Positions 1 to 11,771 of a stretch of DNA of 64,000 nucleotides are shown piece after piece (within the stretch, counting starts at the first letter, position 1; each line of letters begins with the position of its first letter). The DNA lies in NCBI GenBank assembly GCA_022885665.1, contig JAGQDJ010000196.1, positions 1 to 64,000 on the forward strand. The letters run 5' to 3'. The DNA comes from Triops longicaudatus. Taxonomy: Eukaryota; Arthropoda; Branchiopoda; Notostraca; Triopsidae. The notes below the pieces were generated by a model. It made no database searches. It was not told the origin of the DNA and saw only the letters and a list, made by a program, of their open reading frames with translations. The position numbers and the translations under genes were made by a program.

Positions 1-321
1 AGAAGAGTAGCCGTAGCGCTTTTAAGAATAAGAAGCAAACATGCAAAGGTAGGTTGGTGGATGAAGAGATTCAAGCTTAAAGACACAGATATTTGCGAAA
101 ATTGCAGGGAGCATACAGACACAGTAGAACACAGGTTGCTATATTGCGCAGCATACGGATCCGAAAGAGAAAAATGGAGGAGTAGAGTAGAACGGATGGG
201 AGTAATCTTTAACATGGTCAATGTATTAGGTTTAGGGAAAATTGAACCAGAACGACAATATAAGTTAAGAAACTGTCTAGTAGATTATATTAAAGATACT
301 AAACTGATAGAAATGGTGTAA
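1..321 (+). CDS. C-terminal end of a non-LTR retrotransposon polyprotein (5' end outside window)
   Basis: The frame is open from the first base of the window to a TAA at 319-321, about 106 residues. It contains a zinc-knuckle-like pattern, CENC followed by HTDTVEHRLLYC, and then a Y..ERE..W stretch. A C-x2-C, DT-x-EH and C-x3-Y signature of this kind lies downstream of the reverse transcriptase in R1/Jockey/I-type LINE ORF2 proteins. The reverse transcriptase itself would lie to the left of the window. The 3' UTR and a CAA-rich tail follow immediately, which supports a real LINE end. The clade is inferred from the motif pattern only. Confidence 0.7.
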   Translation, partial: RRVAVALLRIRSKHAKVGWWMKRFKLKDTDICENCREHTDTVEHRLLYCAAYGSEREKWRSRVERMGVIFNMVNVLGLGKIEPERQYKLRNCLVDYIKDTKLIEMV

Positions 322-545
322 GTTTGTTTACTTCTTCTCACTACTAAGAATAAGAACACTAGAAAGTATATAGATTATAATATGTAGGTTTATGTAGGAT
401 TAGTCCTAATATTATATAGAGTAAAAGGAAATTACCTTTTTACCAATCATCAGAAAAACTAAACGGTCAGGAAAAGTCGATAATGTGCCTGTTAGATGGC
501 ACAGTTGCGACTTTAAACAGACCAACAACAACAACAACAACAATG
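1..545 (+). mobile_element. LINE 3' end: ORF2 end, 3' UTR and (CAA)n tail
   Basis: After the ORF stop at 321 comes an AT-rich 3' UTR containing CTAATATTATATA, a short inverted pair (AAAGGAAATTACCTTTTT), the block TGCCTGTTAGATGGCACAG and GACTTTAAACAGACCAACAA, and a CAA repeat ending near 545. The same 3' block recurs at 8720-8757, 21859-21915 (inverted), 22184-22310 and 42129-42180 (inverted), so this LINE family has been active locally. Confidence 0.75.
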
Positions 546-847
546 GATTTTTTTCACCTTCCACCCAGTAAACTTTTGTTTTGTGCACACGGAAAAATAT
601 CCTAAAAATCCTATGCGTGTTTAATTACACAAAATATTTTATGACCGAAGTTTACTTAGTCACTTTCGCTCCGTAACACACATGTAAATAGGTTGTTTTT
701 GTTTTTAGACATTATTGAATATCTTGATTAATTTTCAATCATTCCACATTTAATCATTTTTAATCAATCTTATTAAGACAGCTCAGCAGTATGGGACAGT
801 ATTAGGATTTTTTTACAGCCACAAGAAACCTTGCGTTCAACAGCTAT

Positions 848-1923
848 CAGTGGCGTCGTGCACTTCAAAAGTTTTTTTTTTTTTGAGGGGGGCGATTTTG
901 CATTTCTCTTAATAAAAGAGTTAATGAGTTATAAATGAGTTTTTGTCTGTTTTGAAATCGATTGTAAACATTTTTGATTATCAATAACTATTTCTAGCTG
1001 CGTCTTCTATGCTAATGGAACTGTAGATGTAATAATGGCATCATCATTCTAATTCCTAATGCACAGAAGTATAAAAGTCAGTTACTATATTCATAAGCAA
1101 TAAGCACACAAGCACAAGAGGAATGCATATAGTCCAGTTGTCCAAAACACAATAACTTAGCGTCTGTCAGCAAAGGCTGACCAGAAATATTGCGACGCTC
1201 GATCAGGGCTGCAGATCTTAGCGCGCTCTGCTTCTACTGCAATCAGCATCAGATCCGACAGCCTCTGTTCTGCCATAACAGTTCGAAGATGTCCTTTAAC
1301 GAATTTGAGTTACAAATGTGATACTCCACAAATGTGAAGTATATATATGTCAGATCAGATGTGGCGTGTGGACTGAGGCATGAGAAGGAGACAAGACAGC
1401 CAAGCCAATCACACGCTTTCCCTACTCTAACTGCCAGAGGCGCAGCTAGGAATTTGTTTCGGGGTAGGCCTGTACACTCAAAACGCCCATCAATTTGCCT
1501 CAATTCAACTAAATTTTTATTTGCGGGGAGCCAGCTAGTCCAGCCCTAAACGACATCGGCGTAATAAAATCGGTACTGATACAAATATAAGCAATTCAAT
1601 TAAGAATTGACCTGCTACAATTGCGAAAAGGAGGAGTCAGTAATTTTTTTTAAGGATTTCGGCAGGCCCAGGCCTACCCCCTGGCTGCGCCACTGCTAAC
1701 TGCCCTCTGTTGAAGTGAAGTCCAAAAGTGCAGACTACAGTATTCTGTAAGCGTGAGTGTGTATGTACAGGACTGTAGGAGAGACAGAGAGAGTGTTCAC
1801 ACTGCCCTGACATCTGACAGCGTATAGCAGTGGTGAAAAAGGGTGATACCTTTTTTTTCAGGATGGCAAACATTTTTTGGTGGGGCCCGGGCCCCCCCGG
1901 CCCCATATGGCACGACGCCTCTG
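848..1923. mobile_element. hAT-like non-autonomous DNA transposon with 8-bp TSD
   Basis: The left end is CAGTGGCGTCGTGC and the right end, on the opposite strand, is CAGAGGCGTCGTGC, giving 14-bp terminal inverted repeats with one mismatch. The flanks at 840-847 and 1924-1931 are identical, ACAGCTAT, a perfect 8-bp target-site duplication. Ends starting CAG and an 8-bp duplication are typical of the hAT superfamily. No transposase frame is visible, so it is non-autonomous. A second element is inserted inside it (1435-1695). Confidence 0.85.
1435..1695. mobile_element. Second hAT-like MITE nested within the first
   Basis: The left end is CAGAGGCGCAGCTAGG and the right end in reverse complement is CAGTGGCGCAGCCAGG. 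The flanks at 1427-1434 and 1696-1703 are both CTAACTGC, a perfect 8-bp target-site duplication. The element is 261 bp and non-coding. Because its duplication lies inside the 848-1923 element, it inserted later. Confidence 0.85.
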
Positions 1924-1931
1924 ACAGCTAT

Positions 1932-2373
1932 GATTTTTGTTACTTTCGTGTCACGTTACTTTTGACCTGAGTCTTCTCTGCAAAATAGTTGCAAAATTCT
2001 CAAACTTTTGAATGAATTTCGACCCAGTTTTATTCTTGAAAACACAAAATTCCCTGAATTTCTCTTCTTACCTGAACTCAAACCTCATTGCACTGCAATA
2101 CCGTTAGGCGGTGGAACAGGTTATTCCAGGTCATGAATCAGGTAAAAACTGGTCCGAGGATAAGAAGTACAACGAAAAGGCTCTTAAAGTTCGCTCTTGT
2201 GTACCAGTGACTGCAGTAAAGGATAGACAATGGCTTGTTCAATTGACCAACAGGTACGCACAAGAGCAAAGTGGCATTCCACACGTAAGCAACGCATCTT
2301 TTTAATGTAAGCTTATGGACGAAAGGTGAAAGTTCATTCAACGGTAATGGGCGTGGCTTACGGTACTCGTCTT
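1932..2373. other. Intergenic stretch before gene A, no gene seen
   Basis: This stretch separates the hAT element from the promoter of gene A. The short open frames on both strands overlap each other and show no domain, signal peptide or splice context. I see only mixed-composition sequence that may contain upstream regulatory sites of gene A. Confidence 0.4.
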
Positions 2374-2379
2374 TATAAG
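2374..2379 (+). promoter_or_regulatory. TATA-like box upstream of gene A
   Basis: TTTATAAG lies about 155 bp upstream of the gene A start codon and implies a short 5' UTR beginning near 2405. Gene B has a similarly placed TATAAAA. This is an inference from position and sequence only. Confidence 0.4.
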
Positions 2380-2528
2380 ATTGTGAAATCTCGAAAGGGA
2401 ATCTGTCATTCCCTTTCGGAGTTTCAAAGTGAAAAGCGAAATTTTCGTTCAAAACTGGACGAAATTTTGCGCTTTTTTGTGATTTCTTTTTTGAAAAATT
2501 TTAATTTCAATAAAATCATAAGTGCATA

Positions 2529-4495
2529 ATGCGTTCCAAAGTGGGTATAATTCTCTTTTTCGCTGCTCTCCAGCTTTCTATGGGTAAGTTTGCTTAAATA
2601 GAATATAATTTTCTCTGATTACTTTAAAAGCAACTTTAAAAGTGCTTGAAATGATAAAAATTCCATTTAATTAGGCCAAGACCCCATTAAGATGGTGACC
2701 AGTATACATTACCGGGATTTTAAACTGGTGTCCAATTCGCCCAACGCAATCGTGTCGCGAATATTATTCCCAGGTTAGTCTTCATTTATTTATAATTTAA
2801 CTCAATCCTTCGATTCTGTTAACTTTTTTCTACATTTAAATCCATTAAAAAGTAAATCAATTTTTTAACTTGTCTAGCTTAATTTAACTAGCACTTAACT
2901 AGCTTATTTGTATTTCTTATTAATTTCTCTTATTTTATTTCGCTTTTTGTTTTTAATATTTCCGAGTATAGCTTTTCCTATTGTTTATATTTTTTAATGT
3001 TCATAACATTTCCACCAAATTTTGTGTTACGTTTTTATTCTGTTTAATTTTTTATTTTTAATTCATATTTTTTATATTTTGTTTTGTATTATATTTTCAG
3101 GTTTTATTTTTTATTAAATTTAGGTTTTTATCTTGTACTGTATTTTCCTTATTTTGTACTAATTTTCCTAATTTTGTATTACTTTTTCCTTTCGTAGGAT
3201 CCGATTCTATAGGCTCAACACGGTTATCCTGCACAAAAGAATGCATGAAACTTGACGAGTGCCACGCGTTTAACTTGTACGGGAACCAGACTCATCACAT
3301 TTGCGAATTACTGGGCGATAATCTCTGCCTAAGGTCTCTTGATCGATTAACATTGATGCCTTTCGAAGGAGCGACCATTTGGGACAAAGTCAACGACGAA
3401 CACGGCCACGCTTGTTTGGACAAGCGTTTTGCCGTATTTCCTGAACACCAGTGGTGCGAAGCCGCTCTACCGGGCTGTGCCGGAACTTGGCCCCATTGCA
3501 CGTCGTGCGCGCGAACGTGCCTAGATTGCGCTGCCATGCACAGCCATTCGGGTAAATAAAAGAAAATACAGAAAATTTAATAATTTTGCTTAATTCACTT
3601 AATGATAAAATACAAGAATATCGTTTGTACAAGAATATTAACTAAGTAAAACTTAATTAAGAACATTAAGTATAAAAAATCCTAATTTTCAAAATTTCAG
3701 CTAAACTTATTTAAAGGAAAGGAAATATTTTTATTATTTAAAGGAAATTTCGGTAAAAAATATTATAATTTTTTAAAAATAATTTCACGAAAAATTCTGA
3801 TGCACACATGCGTTGTATAAAATGTTAATACGTACTGAAATATTCAAAAATTAAGAATAACAGTATCACAGTATTTTTCTTAAACATTTTAAACAGTACC
3901 ACGTTGATTAAGTAAATTGACAACGTTAAATTTTATAATTACAGGTACATACAATTGCGTCCTACGACCGGAATCGACGTCAAGCCAGCCTATTTTCGCG
4001 CGGTGTATCCAAAACATGACCATTCTGATGGAACGGATTGTCCACCCTACCTTAGCGTTCCCTCCGTTCGACTATATGATGTCTTTCGAAGATATGAACC
4101 GGTTAACCGAGATCAGGGCTCACAAACAGCTGCAATTCATGTTTTTAACCGATTCGCAAGAAGATTCGTTCACAACGCATCTAGAATTACCCCGGATTGA
4201 CCCTGAGGGCACTTTGAGCCAGTTTCCCTTGCCACGTGACATGCAGGAAGCAGAGGGCGTTACTCGTATGACAACAGCTGCTCCGTTTGTTTTGGTGCCC
4301 AGGAACGAAGATTTGAGCCATTGTGGCTCGTTTTGGCACCTTAATCCCAAAAATCCCTTAAATTGTCCAGGAGGCGATGTTGGCTTGTTTGGAAGGGTAA
4401 AAAGGAACAGAAAGGGCCAAGTCGAACGCAGCGGTATACGTTTTCCCCTGGCTAGCAAGGAATTGCTCATTTTTGGCTCCGTTGTTTTGAAATGA
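2529..4495 (+). CDS. Gene A: secreted PAN/apple-like cysteine-rich protein with CGSFW/CPGG C-terminal domain
   Basis: Exons are 2529-2583, 2675-2773, 3198-3551 and 3945-4495, all with GT-AG junctions in phase 1; they join to exactly 353 codons (352 aa). Exon 1 is a signal peptide with core GIILFFAALQLSMG. Exon 2 is a 33-residue module ending ILFPG. Exon 3 has 12 cysteines: the first part (SCTKEC, DECHAFNLY, CELLGDNLC, TIWDK) resembles a PAN/apple domain, and the rest is HQWCEAALPGCAGTWPHC followed by CTSC, TC and DC-type pairs. Exon 4 has CVLRPE, a MSFEDMNRL block, HCGSFWHLNPKNPLNCPGG and FGRVKRN. The whole-protein family is not one I recognise. PAN modules elsewhere bind protein or carbohydrate, so an extracellular binding role is an inference. 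It is most like gene B, 1.3 kb downstream. Confidence 0.87.
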
Positions 4496-5735
4496 AACAT
4501 AAAAAAAAAAAAAATTGTGAAGTTGTAAAAATAACTAACTAAAATCGAACAAAATAACCAGAAAAAAAGTAAAACAAAGAAAAATATGATGAGTGTTAAA
4601 TACAAGAATTTTCACTTAAACATAAGAAAATCGTATGTAACAAAATTTTTGTACGACGGAAATGAAATATATATTTTAACTACAACAAGCGTTCTTTTTT
4701 TTCAAGCACATGTTATTACATATATAAATATCCATACATACATAGAATAAGTCTTGTATAATCTTGCCACCTTGTACGAAGCCTGCCTTAACGTCCAGCT
4801 AAGCCTATTATGGGCGTATTACATGATACCATTTTCGGTCGATTGTGCGGTAATTGTGAACAAATTCGCCAAAGAATACTGACAGTAATGTCGCTGTTTA
4901 GTTAACTTACTCAAAAGTTCCGATTTTACTTTAATAAGATGTGTATTTTTTTTCTTTGTTATTATTGAACCTATGTGCGATTCACATCGTAATATAGTTT
5001 CAGGTAATTTCTGAAAAAATTACATATCTTATTTAAAAATTTCTTGAAGCGAAAATTTATTTTAATATATCATACTTACTGTGTAGACGATGATTTTCAC
5101 AACGCTGTAAATAATAAAATTGAAATGCTCACTTAGAAGTAAAAATTTACAAATTTATTTTTAATGCCTCGTGTAAAAATATTGAATTTAATTATTTAAC
5201 GCCTCGTGTACAAAAATTGAAGATTTAGATCCCACAATTTTATATCTTATAGAACAAAACCAATAAAATGATAAAAGATTTCACTGAAATGCCATAGTCG
5301 CACTTCGCAGTTTTCTGAATTATACTATGAATGTAATTAAGAATTATTTAAAAAAAAAACGCATCCCTTAAATTACAAGAAATTTTTATTTATTTTTTCG
5401 TTTTATTTTATTTATTTATTTTTTTCACTACATTTTAATCATTGATAGTGTAAATAGGCCAAAGCAAGAAAATTCAATGAACTTCTAAAGTTGTTTACAA
5501 ACCCCGGAAACATGACACAATTTACGTGTAACTATCTCAGCGTCTTTGACATAGCCGTGAACTACATAACATCTTCAAGTTCATGGACCACAAACAACAA
5601 GGTCGTCGACCGTTGGGGTTCTCATTGCCCAGAGACAATAAAGTCAAAAACAGTTTATCTTCCCTATCTTCCAATTACCACCGAATGCGAAAACCTTACC
5701 TCAGGGCAACTAGAGCAGAGAAGAGGCTGCACTTG
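4496..5735. other. Intergenic region between genes A and B
   Basis: The sequence is AT-rich and non-coding, starting with an A-run just after the gene A stop. A small direct repeat built on GCCTCGTGTA occurs near 5167 and 5202. The only open frames (from about 5490) overlap the promoter and 5' UTR of gene B and look non-coding. Nothing else is seen. Confidence 0.45.
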
Positions 5736-5742
5736 TATAAAA
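5736..5742 (+). promoter_or_regulatory. TATAAAA box of gene B
   Basis: TATAAAA sits in CTTGTATAAAACGAAG, about 100 bp upstream of the gene B start codon. Transcription would begin near 5765, giving a 5' UTR of about 70 nt. This is the best TATA match in the family. Confidence 0.5.
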
Positions 5743-5836
5743 CGAAGCACATTCGCCGTTGTAAGCTCAGACTCTTCCAAGAGCATCTTGGGAGAATTTC
5801 AAAGTTAACTTTGAACTTTAAGAAAATCGCACGAAA

Positions 5837-8258
5837 ATGTTAACTAAAAGTGTTATTGCTATACTCTTCTTGGCCCTTGTTAACAACTCTCAAGGTATTT
5901 TAAATGTCCGACACAAAATAAATAAAATTAATAAATAATTCCCCAAATTAATGGTAAAATTAAAAACTAAATTCCTCCAGAATTATTTAATAGAATACCT
6001 TAAAGAAGAAAGCATAATTAACTTCTAATTATTGGAAACTTTTTCGACATTTACATTTCATATTTCAAGTTTTTTTTTATTATTTTTAAGATTTTGTTTA
6101 TTTCTTTTTACAAAAATCCCAAGCTAAATATGCCAATGCTTGATAATTTATGTATCGGTACCACAGGGCAAGAATCTCTCTTCAAGTTTGCTACAAGCAG
6201 ACACTACCGGAACCTGAAGCTGGTGTCTGAATCTCGAAATGCCATTATTGCAATCCGTATGCAACCAGGTAAGTTTTTCACACACAGAATCCGTTTTATT
6301 TTGCTATCTAACAATTTCAAATTCATTTTCTATTTTTTTCCAATTTAATTTCAATTCAATTCAATTTCATGACCCACAACTTATTCTATTGCTATTAACT
6401 ATGTAATTTATCTAACAAATTATCTACATAAATTACACGTAATTAAATCAGAGTAAAATTCCTTTTTTTTAAAAAAAATAGCTACGAAGTCACAATCTTC
6501 AGCGCGTTTGGCTTGCTTCAAGGAATGTTTTGTCAACCCTCACTGCCGTGCCATCAACTTCCATTCGAACGAAGAATTCCACATGTGCGAGTTATTGGCC
6601 GATAGCTTATGCTCTACCTCTGGCCGTTTGTCACTTATTGTTTCCCGTGGATCGGCCGTTTGGGACAAAGTAGACCACGGACAGTCCCAGGCTTGCATTG
6701 ACCAACACTTCAACTTTTTGCCTGAGGCTGAGTGGTGCGAAGCTGTCCGTCCTGGTTGTGCCGGCGTTTGGCCCGAGTGCAATGAGTGCGTTGAAACTTG
6801 CGTTGATTGCGAGAAACGCTACAAAACCTCAGGTAGGCCTATACCTCATAAAAACACCTCTTAACTTACATAATTTTCCACGTAAAAAATCTTTATTTTT
6901 TTTAAAAAAATTAAAGCACAATTTCCATGCCTAGTACGAAGCTTCTTCTATTTTTAATGAATTTAAATACATAAATTTTTAGCGTCTTCGACTGATCGTT
7001 GTGAAGCTCACATTATTGCAATATATTTTATCTCAAATGCTGCAGTTTTTCAAATACAATTAACATCAATTAATATTAAATTATCATCAATTAATGCTTA
7101 AAGAGTTTTTTTTATGCTTTACACGGCTTTGCCTGAGGGTTTGTTGACAAATGGTGTTCTGAAATGCGTTACTAGATGCGCTAGTAGCGAAATTTCACTT
7201 GGACGTTTGCTTACGCTTCAAAGTGCAGTTCGCAATTCGTGCTAGCTGTAGTTCGCGGTTCACGAGATCAACAGTTATTTTCACTGCACTTTCTTAAACA
7301 TTTTTCAACATTAAAATCTAGTTGTATAACATTCAAAATTCTAACTTCGACATTAACGAGATAAGTAATTGTTTTACTACAAAACGTTTCACGTCGTCAA
7401 GATCTAAAAATAAAAAATTCTCCAGATATGGCGTATTTACTCCTAATGCGCCCACTAGATGACATGCTATGAATCCAAACAAAAGCGACAAATCTGTTAC
7501 TTTTCAAGAAATATTCCAATTTGCTGCATTTATATTTCTCAGAAATTAAAGCTAAGCCTGCTTATGTGGGTTGTACCTAAATATTTATATTTTTCTGTAT
7601 ATTTTTCAAAGGTTTGGCCGATCGTTACAACTGCACGCTCTGGCCAGGTGGCAGGACTTCGAAGCCCATTTTCGCCAGTTGTATTGGCAGCGGCACGGTG
7701 ATCATGTCTCGTACTTTCGACCCAAAATTCGACGCCACTCCTACGAACTACCTCATGCCCTTCGCTGACATGAACCGTTTAACCGATCTCCCGGTTTACA
7801 ACTACTTAGTTTTCACTTTCTCCACCGACTTGATGACCGATTCCTTCTTCGAATTCGTCACCGATCCTTACATCCACGCCAACGGCACTCTCAGCCGCAA
7901 GACTAAACTGCCACCTATGCTGCAAGAAAACATTGTTGCCCTGGAAGGCGGAGTGCGTCACAAGCCGTTCGTTTTCGTCCACAGCAACACGGACATGGAA
8001 AGCTGCGGCTCGTTCTGGCGCTTCGACCCCAAGAATCCACCCAACTGCCCCGGAGGCGCTTTAGGTTTGTTTGGCCCGGTGAAACGTGACGCTTTCGGCC
8101 GCGTGATCAGTACTGGCATTCGTCACGGCACTGTTACTAAAGATCTCTTAACTTCGGGCTTCGTTACTTTGGAGAGGATTCATGTCGACGAGCACGGAAG
8201 AGCCAAGATGCCCGATACCTGGGCTCTTACTTCTCCTGAAGAATTGCATATTGAATGA
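5837..8258 (+). CDS. Gene B: secreted PAN/apple-like cysteine-rich protein, paralogue of gene A
   Basis: Exons are 5837-5894, 6167-6268, 6482-6832 and 7612-8258, all phase 1, joining to 386 codons (385 aa). The signal peptide has core SVIAILFLALVNNSQ. Exon 2 carries FATSRHYRNLKLV and ends MQPG. Exon 3 has the same 12-cysteine frame as gene A: ACFKEC, HMCELLADSLC, AVWDKV, EWCEAVRPGCAGVWPEC, NEC, ETC and DC. Exon 4 has CTLWPGG, a MPFADMNRLTDLPVY block, CGSFWRFDPKNPPNCPGG and LFGPVKRD, then about 30 extra C-terminal residues (from about 8175) that the paralogues lack. Those extra residues make it the longest member. Codon use in exon 4 is more GC-rich than its surroundings. The function is unknown; the protein is secreted. 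Confidence 0.88.
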
Positions 8259-8800
8259 ATCTTTTCTGAATTCGGATGGAACAAGCCAGTTATTTATTAG
8301 TAGGGTCGATGTCTGGACTTAACTTATTCCGAAATACATTTTTTTCGAAAAAAAAAGGTTTTTAAGTAGTAAGTACCTGTTTGTAACACGCAAGACAAAA
8401 GGATTGATGTTCAAATCCCGCAAAGGTAAAACATTAAGGGAATACAGGGCAAGTGAAAGGAACCATAACAATTTACTCAAGTGAAAGAACACTAAATATC
8501 GCAAGTGTCTAAGAAGAGCTTAAGATCTTCACACTTTGTGTTTTCCTCTTCATGAAATTTATAATAGAAGCTATTCATCTCTTGAGCAATAATTTTGCGC
8601 TAGTTTGGTATTCATGTGAATTGCAAATTAGAAACCCGAAAAGTGACCACTGTTCCGTCCGCCATCTAGTGGCAAACGGTGCTACTGAGGCCGATTCGTG
8701 TTTAAAGCAACTATCACGCACACCGTTAGAACAGTTTGACTTGAAACAGACCAACAATCCTGCACGAAAGCGAGCATGTAGTTTTCTGGACTATTCAACT
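8259..8800. other. Intergenic region between convergent genes B and C
   Basis: Genes B (+) and C (-) end towards each other about 540 bp apart. The interval contains a copy of the LINE 3' tip (8720-8757) and otherwise shows no gene. A GTTCAAATCCC sequence near 8412 resembles a pol III B box, but no convincing A box precedes it. Confidence 0.45.
8720..8757 (+). mobile_element. Short copy of the LINE 3' tip
   Basis: CCGTTAGA followed by CAGTTTGACTTGAAACAGAC and CAACAA matches the 3' end of the LINE at 490-535 and especially the inverted copy at 21859-21915, which shares the TTTGACTT variant. A target-site duplication is not clear here. Confidence 0.55.
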
Positions 8801-10318
8801 CTAAAATACGATCAGTGCGATCTCTGCGTAACCTAACATTCCAGTTACATTAGCCACGTGAATGCCCGAATCGGTCACTTTCCCTGCGCCATCTAGTAGG
8901 ACTTTACCTAGTAAATCTACAACCCCGCCCCCCGGGCAGTTCAAGGGGTTACTGGCTTTAATAAGCCAAAACGAGCCGCAGTTGCTGTTTGGGTCGGAAA
9001 CCCACACAAAAGGAGCCAAAGTTAGTACGTTTGGACCCAGTTGTAAGCCATCGATACACGAATTACAGCCAATGTTTCCTAAGAACGTGAGATTGCTGAT
9101 GGCGCCGTCGGCGTCAATTGAGGAAAACGAGTAGAAGCCATTGTATGGAGCGAATGGGTAGTTCACCTGACTATACAGTTGTAACATGGGATACACTTTT
9201 AAATTCGTGATGCGATTCACATCCTTAAAGGGCATCGTGTAGGCAGAAAAGACGCCAGTATTAGTGTCCACCTGTTTGCTAATAATTTTTGTAAGCTGGT
9301 TGGAGCAGTGAGCGAATATAGGAGTACTGGACGGGCCTTCTGGCCATAAAGTGCAATCGTAAGATCCTATTAACAAACAATCAAAACTTATGCCAGTCAG
9401 AAAAAATTTCGTCCAAATTCGTGAAATTTCACCAAGAAAAAGTTTTCACGTTCAAAAGCAGTGCATCGAAGTTTCATAAAATATATAACCTTTTAAATAA
9501 AAATCCGTAAAACTTAGTTATTTAATTTTTCGAAAGAAATAATATAACTTTTAGGAGTGACTAGATTTGGCTTTTAAAAACAAAGAATATTAGTTGATTA
9601 ATAATGGTGAATAAACTAAAATTAATAGAAAATAAGCCAAGTATACCGGAGTAGTTAAGAACGCGGTTGCAGTCGGCACAAGTCTTTGCACAAAAATTGC
9701 AATTCGGCCAAGTACCGGTACATCCCGGACGGGCGGTACTGCACCATTGAGAAGCTGACGCATTCGCAAAAGCTCGCTCCAAACAAGTTTGACTCACGCC
9801 AGCCTGTTGCTTGTCATAAACTGCGCCTTGAGCTTGCACTTGCAAAGTGAGTTTGCCGCCATCCTTTAAACAAATGTTGTCGGTTAGTAATTCACAGATA
9901 TACTGCGACCCGTTCAAGTAGAAATTGAATGCTTGGCAAGGAGCATTGTTGGAACATTCTTGGGCACATGACAGTTTGCTCTCTGACAACGATACTGAAA
10001 CATGAAGAGAATAATTAACAATCAAGGCTATTTTTACTTAATTCAATACATTTATTTATTGAAAGTTTGTTTTATTTGCATGAGTTTTTAGTACGAGTAC
10101 TTGTCAAACCTGGATAAGGCTTAGCGAGCAGCAAAGCAGCATTGCTCTCGAAAACCAGTCTTAAGTTTCGATACACGTCACTGGTGGCAAACTTAGTCCA
10201 TAACGCGTCACCTAGGACCAAGATTGAGTATTAAATCATAATTCAGGAAAGAAAGCATTCTTATACCTGGAAAGATGGTCAATAGACACAAAAATGGAAC
10301 AGTTTCCCAGGCATTCAT
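8801..10318 (-). CDS. Gene C: secreted PAN/apple-like cysteine-rich protein, inverted member of the array
   Basis: On the minus strand the exons are 10318-10267, 10211-10110, 9994-9647 and 9366-8801, all phase 1, joining to 356 codons (355 aa), the same length as gene D. The signal peptide has core ETVPFLCLLTIFPG. Exon 2 is GDALWTKFATSDVYRNLRLV and on to AKPYPG. Exon 3 has 12 cysteines (SCAQEC, ICELLTDNIC, AVYDK, SQWCSTARPGCTGTWPNC, NFC, KTC, ADC). Exon 4 has CTLWPEG, a MPFKDVNRI block, an extra cysteine pair (GCNSCIDGLQLG) shared only with gene D, CGSFWLIKASNPLNCPGG and a C terminus ALIVF. It is the only minus-strand member, so either an inversion or an inverted duplication occurred. The product is probably extracellular; its function is unknown. 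Confidence 0.87.
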
Positions 10319-10970
10319 GATGGATTGTGATCGTTACAGGAGCAGAACTGTTGTTACTATCTACTTGACTCTTTACAGGATACTGTCTACCTTCACAATG
10401 TTGTGGTTACTATCGACAATTTCTAGGCGTATAAGAGACAAAACCCGACTAACGTACCAAGAAACAATGCCATTGTCGCACGATTTCTTTCTTGTAACTT
10501 TCTTGTTGTGCACTTGCCATTTGCAGAGACTCATAATTGCTTGCGAGTTCCTTCATGAAACAATATACCTCGAAATTGAACAATGCACTGCCTTGTTTTG
10601 TAAGCTTTGTAGCCAAATAATGCAGTATATACTGCATATTGCATTCTTCTTGTGCACAACGTCCTTCTTTGTCGGTTGTTGTGTCCTTTTTCTCTTTCCA
10701 TGTTTGTATGAAGGTTCTTCGGTTATTGACGTTTGGACGAACTCGGATCCTTTTAGGTTATGAAACACGAATCGAGCGTACGAATCATGGTGCTGAAACA
10801 CGAATCATGGCGCTGAAATTAAATCAGGTATGTTTTAAATACAAGGAACTACACACGGGTAAGAGGCTGATCGAAATCTTGATTATAGCAATTTGAGTAC
10901 CGGATGCAAAGAACAGGTTGTCAAAGGTCAAGCAACACGAATTCAAGCTGGTGGCTTGGTTAGCATTGGA
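10319..10970. other. Upstream region of gene C
   Basis: The open frames here lie antisense to gene C exon 1 or in its upstream region and lack domain features. A CTTATACG sequence on the minus strand near 10433 could serve gene C as a weak TATA box about 115 bp from its start. GCAGTATATACTGC near 10620 is a perfect 14-bp palindrome. Confidence 0.35.
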
Positions 10971-11260
10971 AAACAGAGATCAGATTTCGAAAAATTCCTC
11001 AATTTTTACGCAAGTCAAAAAGCAACATAGCGTGTGTTTACAATATCAAGAAACTAAAACACTGAAAAAAAGGAAGAAATGAAAATATAAAAAGTAAAAA
11101 AAAAAAAATTAATAATAATAATAATAAATAAAAATAAAAAGTGCAAGTGAAATTTCCGTGAACCTTCTACCAATCCTTAGCGGAAAAAAGGCGTGTTTCT
11201 GAACTCCAGCCACTTGAGCTTATCTCAACTTCACTAGTTACTTATTTATCCACGTATAAT
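10971..11260 (+). repeat. Direct repeat, copy 1 (about 290 bp)
   Basis: This copy runs from AAACAGAGATCAGATTTC to CCACGTATAAT. It matches 14106-14377 in the same orientation over its whole length, with substitutions and an expanded AAT stretch in the middle. Shared blocks include AGTCAAAAAGCAACATAGCG, GTGTTTACAATATCAAGAAA and GTGAACCTTCTACCAA. It encodes nothing visible. Confidence 0.8.
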
Positions 11261-11771
11261 TTGAACACAACTCTATTCCTAACGTCACGGCAGCTGCGTG
11301 AGCGCGTTCAGAGCCCTCTTTCGATCGCTTTTGCCCCGCAGTCCCAAGCTTGTATCACAGATGGCGTGTGGTTAGCATAAGGCAGGTTTGCTTGGATCGT
11401 TTTCATTGATAAGTACCGTTCATACACAAATGGGATCCAAAGTTCTTTACGGGAAACACAGAGGTTAAATGTGCAGTTTATGCTTAAAGTCCACAGAACC
11501 ATAAAAAAAGAAAATGTAAACTAAGTAACCTAAGCGTTGAGGTCACGTTTGCCGCACTCGATATTTCTCGCAGAGTATCTAAGTCAAGATACGTGATCAT
11601 TTTACTCATCTGGTAAAGTTGATAATATTTTTGGGAATATTTTTCGGCGAAAAAATAGCGAGCGCTACAGAAAGAACTGCATTAAGACTGCGTGCGAAAG
11701 AAGAGACGAAAAATATAAATAAACAGCGCTCTGCATCTAAGCGTTTTTTTTTTTCAGTTCCAATGTAACAT
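11261..11771. other. Non-coding stretch between repeats
   Basis: No gene is seen. The single minus-strand open frame of 64 codons has no features. The stretch lies between direct-repeat copy 1 and the assembly-gap duplication. Confidence 0.35.

Noticed and set aside
4120..4605. 161-codon minus-strand frame
   Set aside because: Shadow of gene A exon 4 on the opposite strand.
8400..8425. Possible pol III B box GTTCAAATCCC
   Set aside because: No A box at suitable distance and no foldable tRNA.
10275..10763. 162-codon plus-strand frame
   Set aside because: It is antisense to exon 1 and the promoter region of gene C, which has strong exon and phase support.
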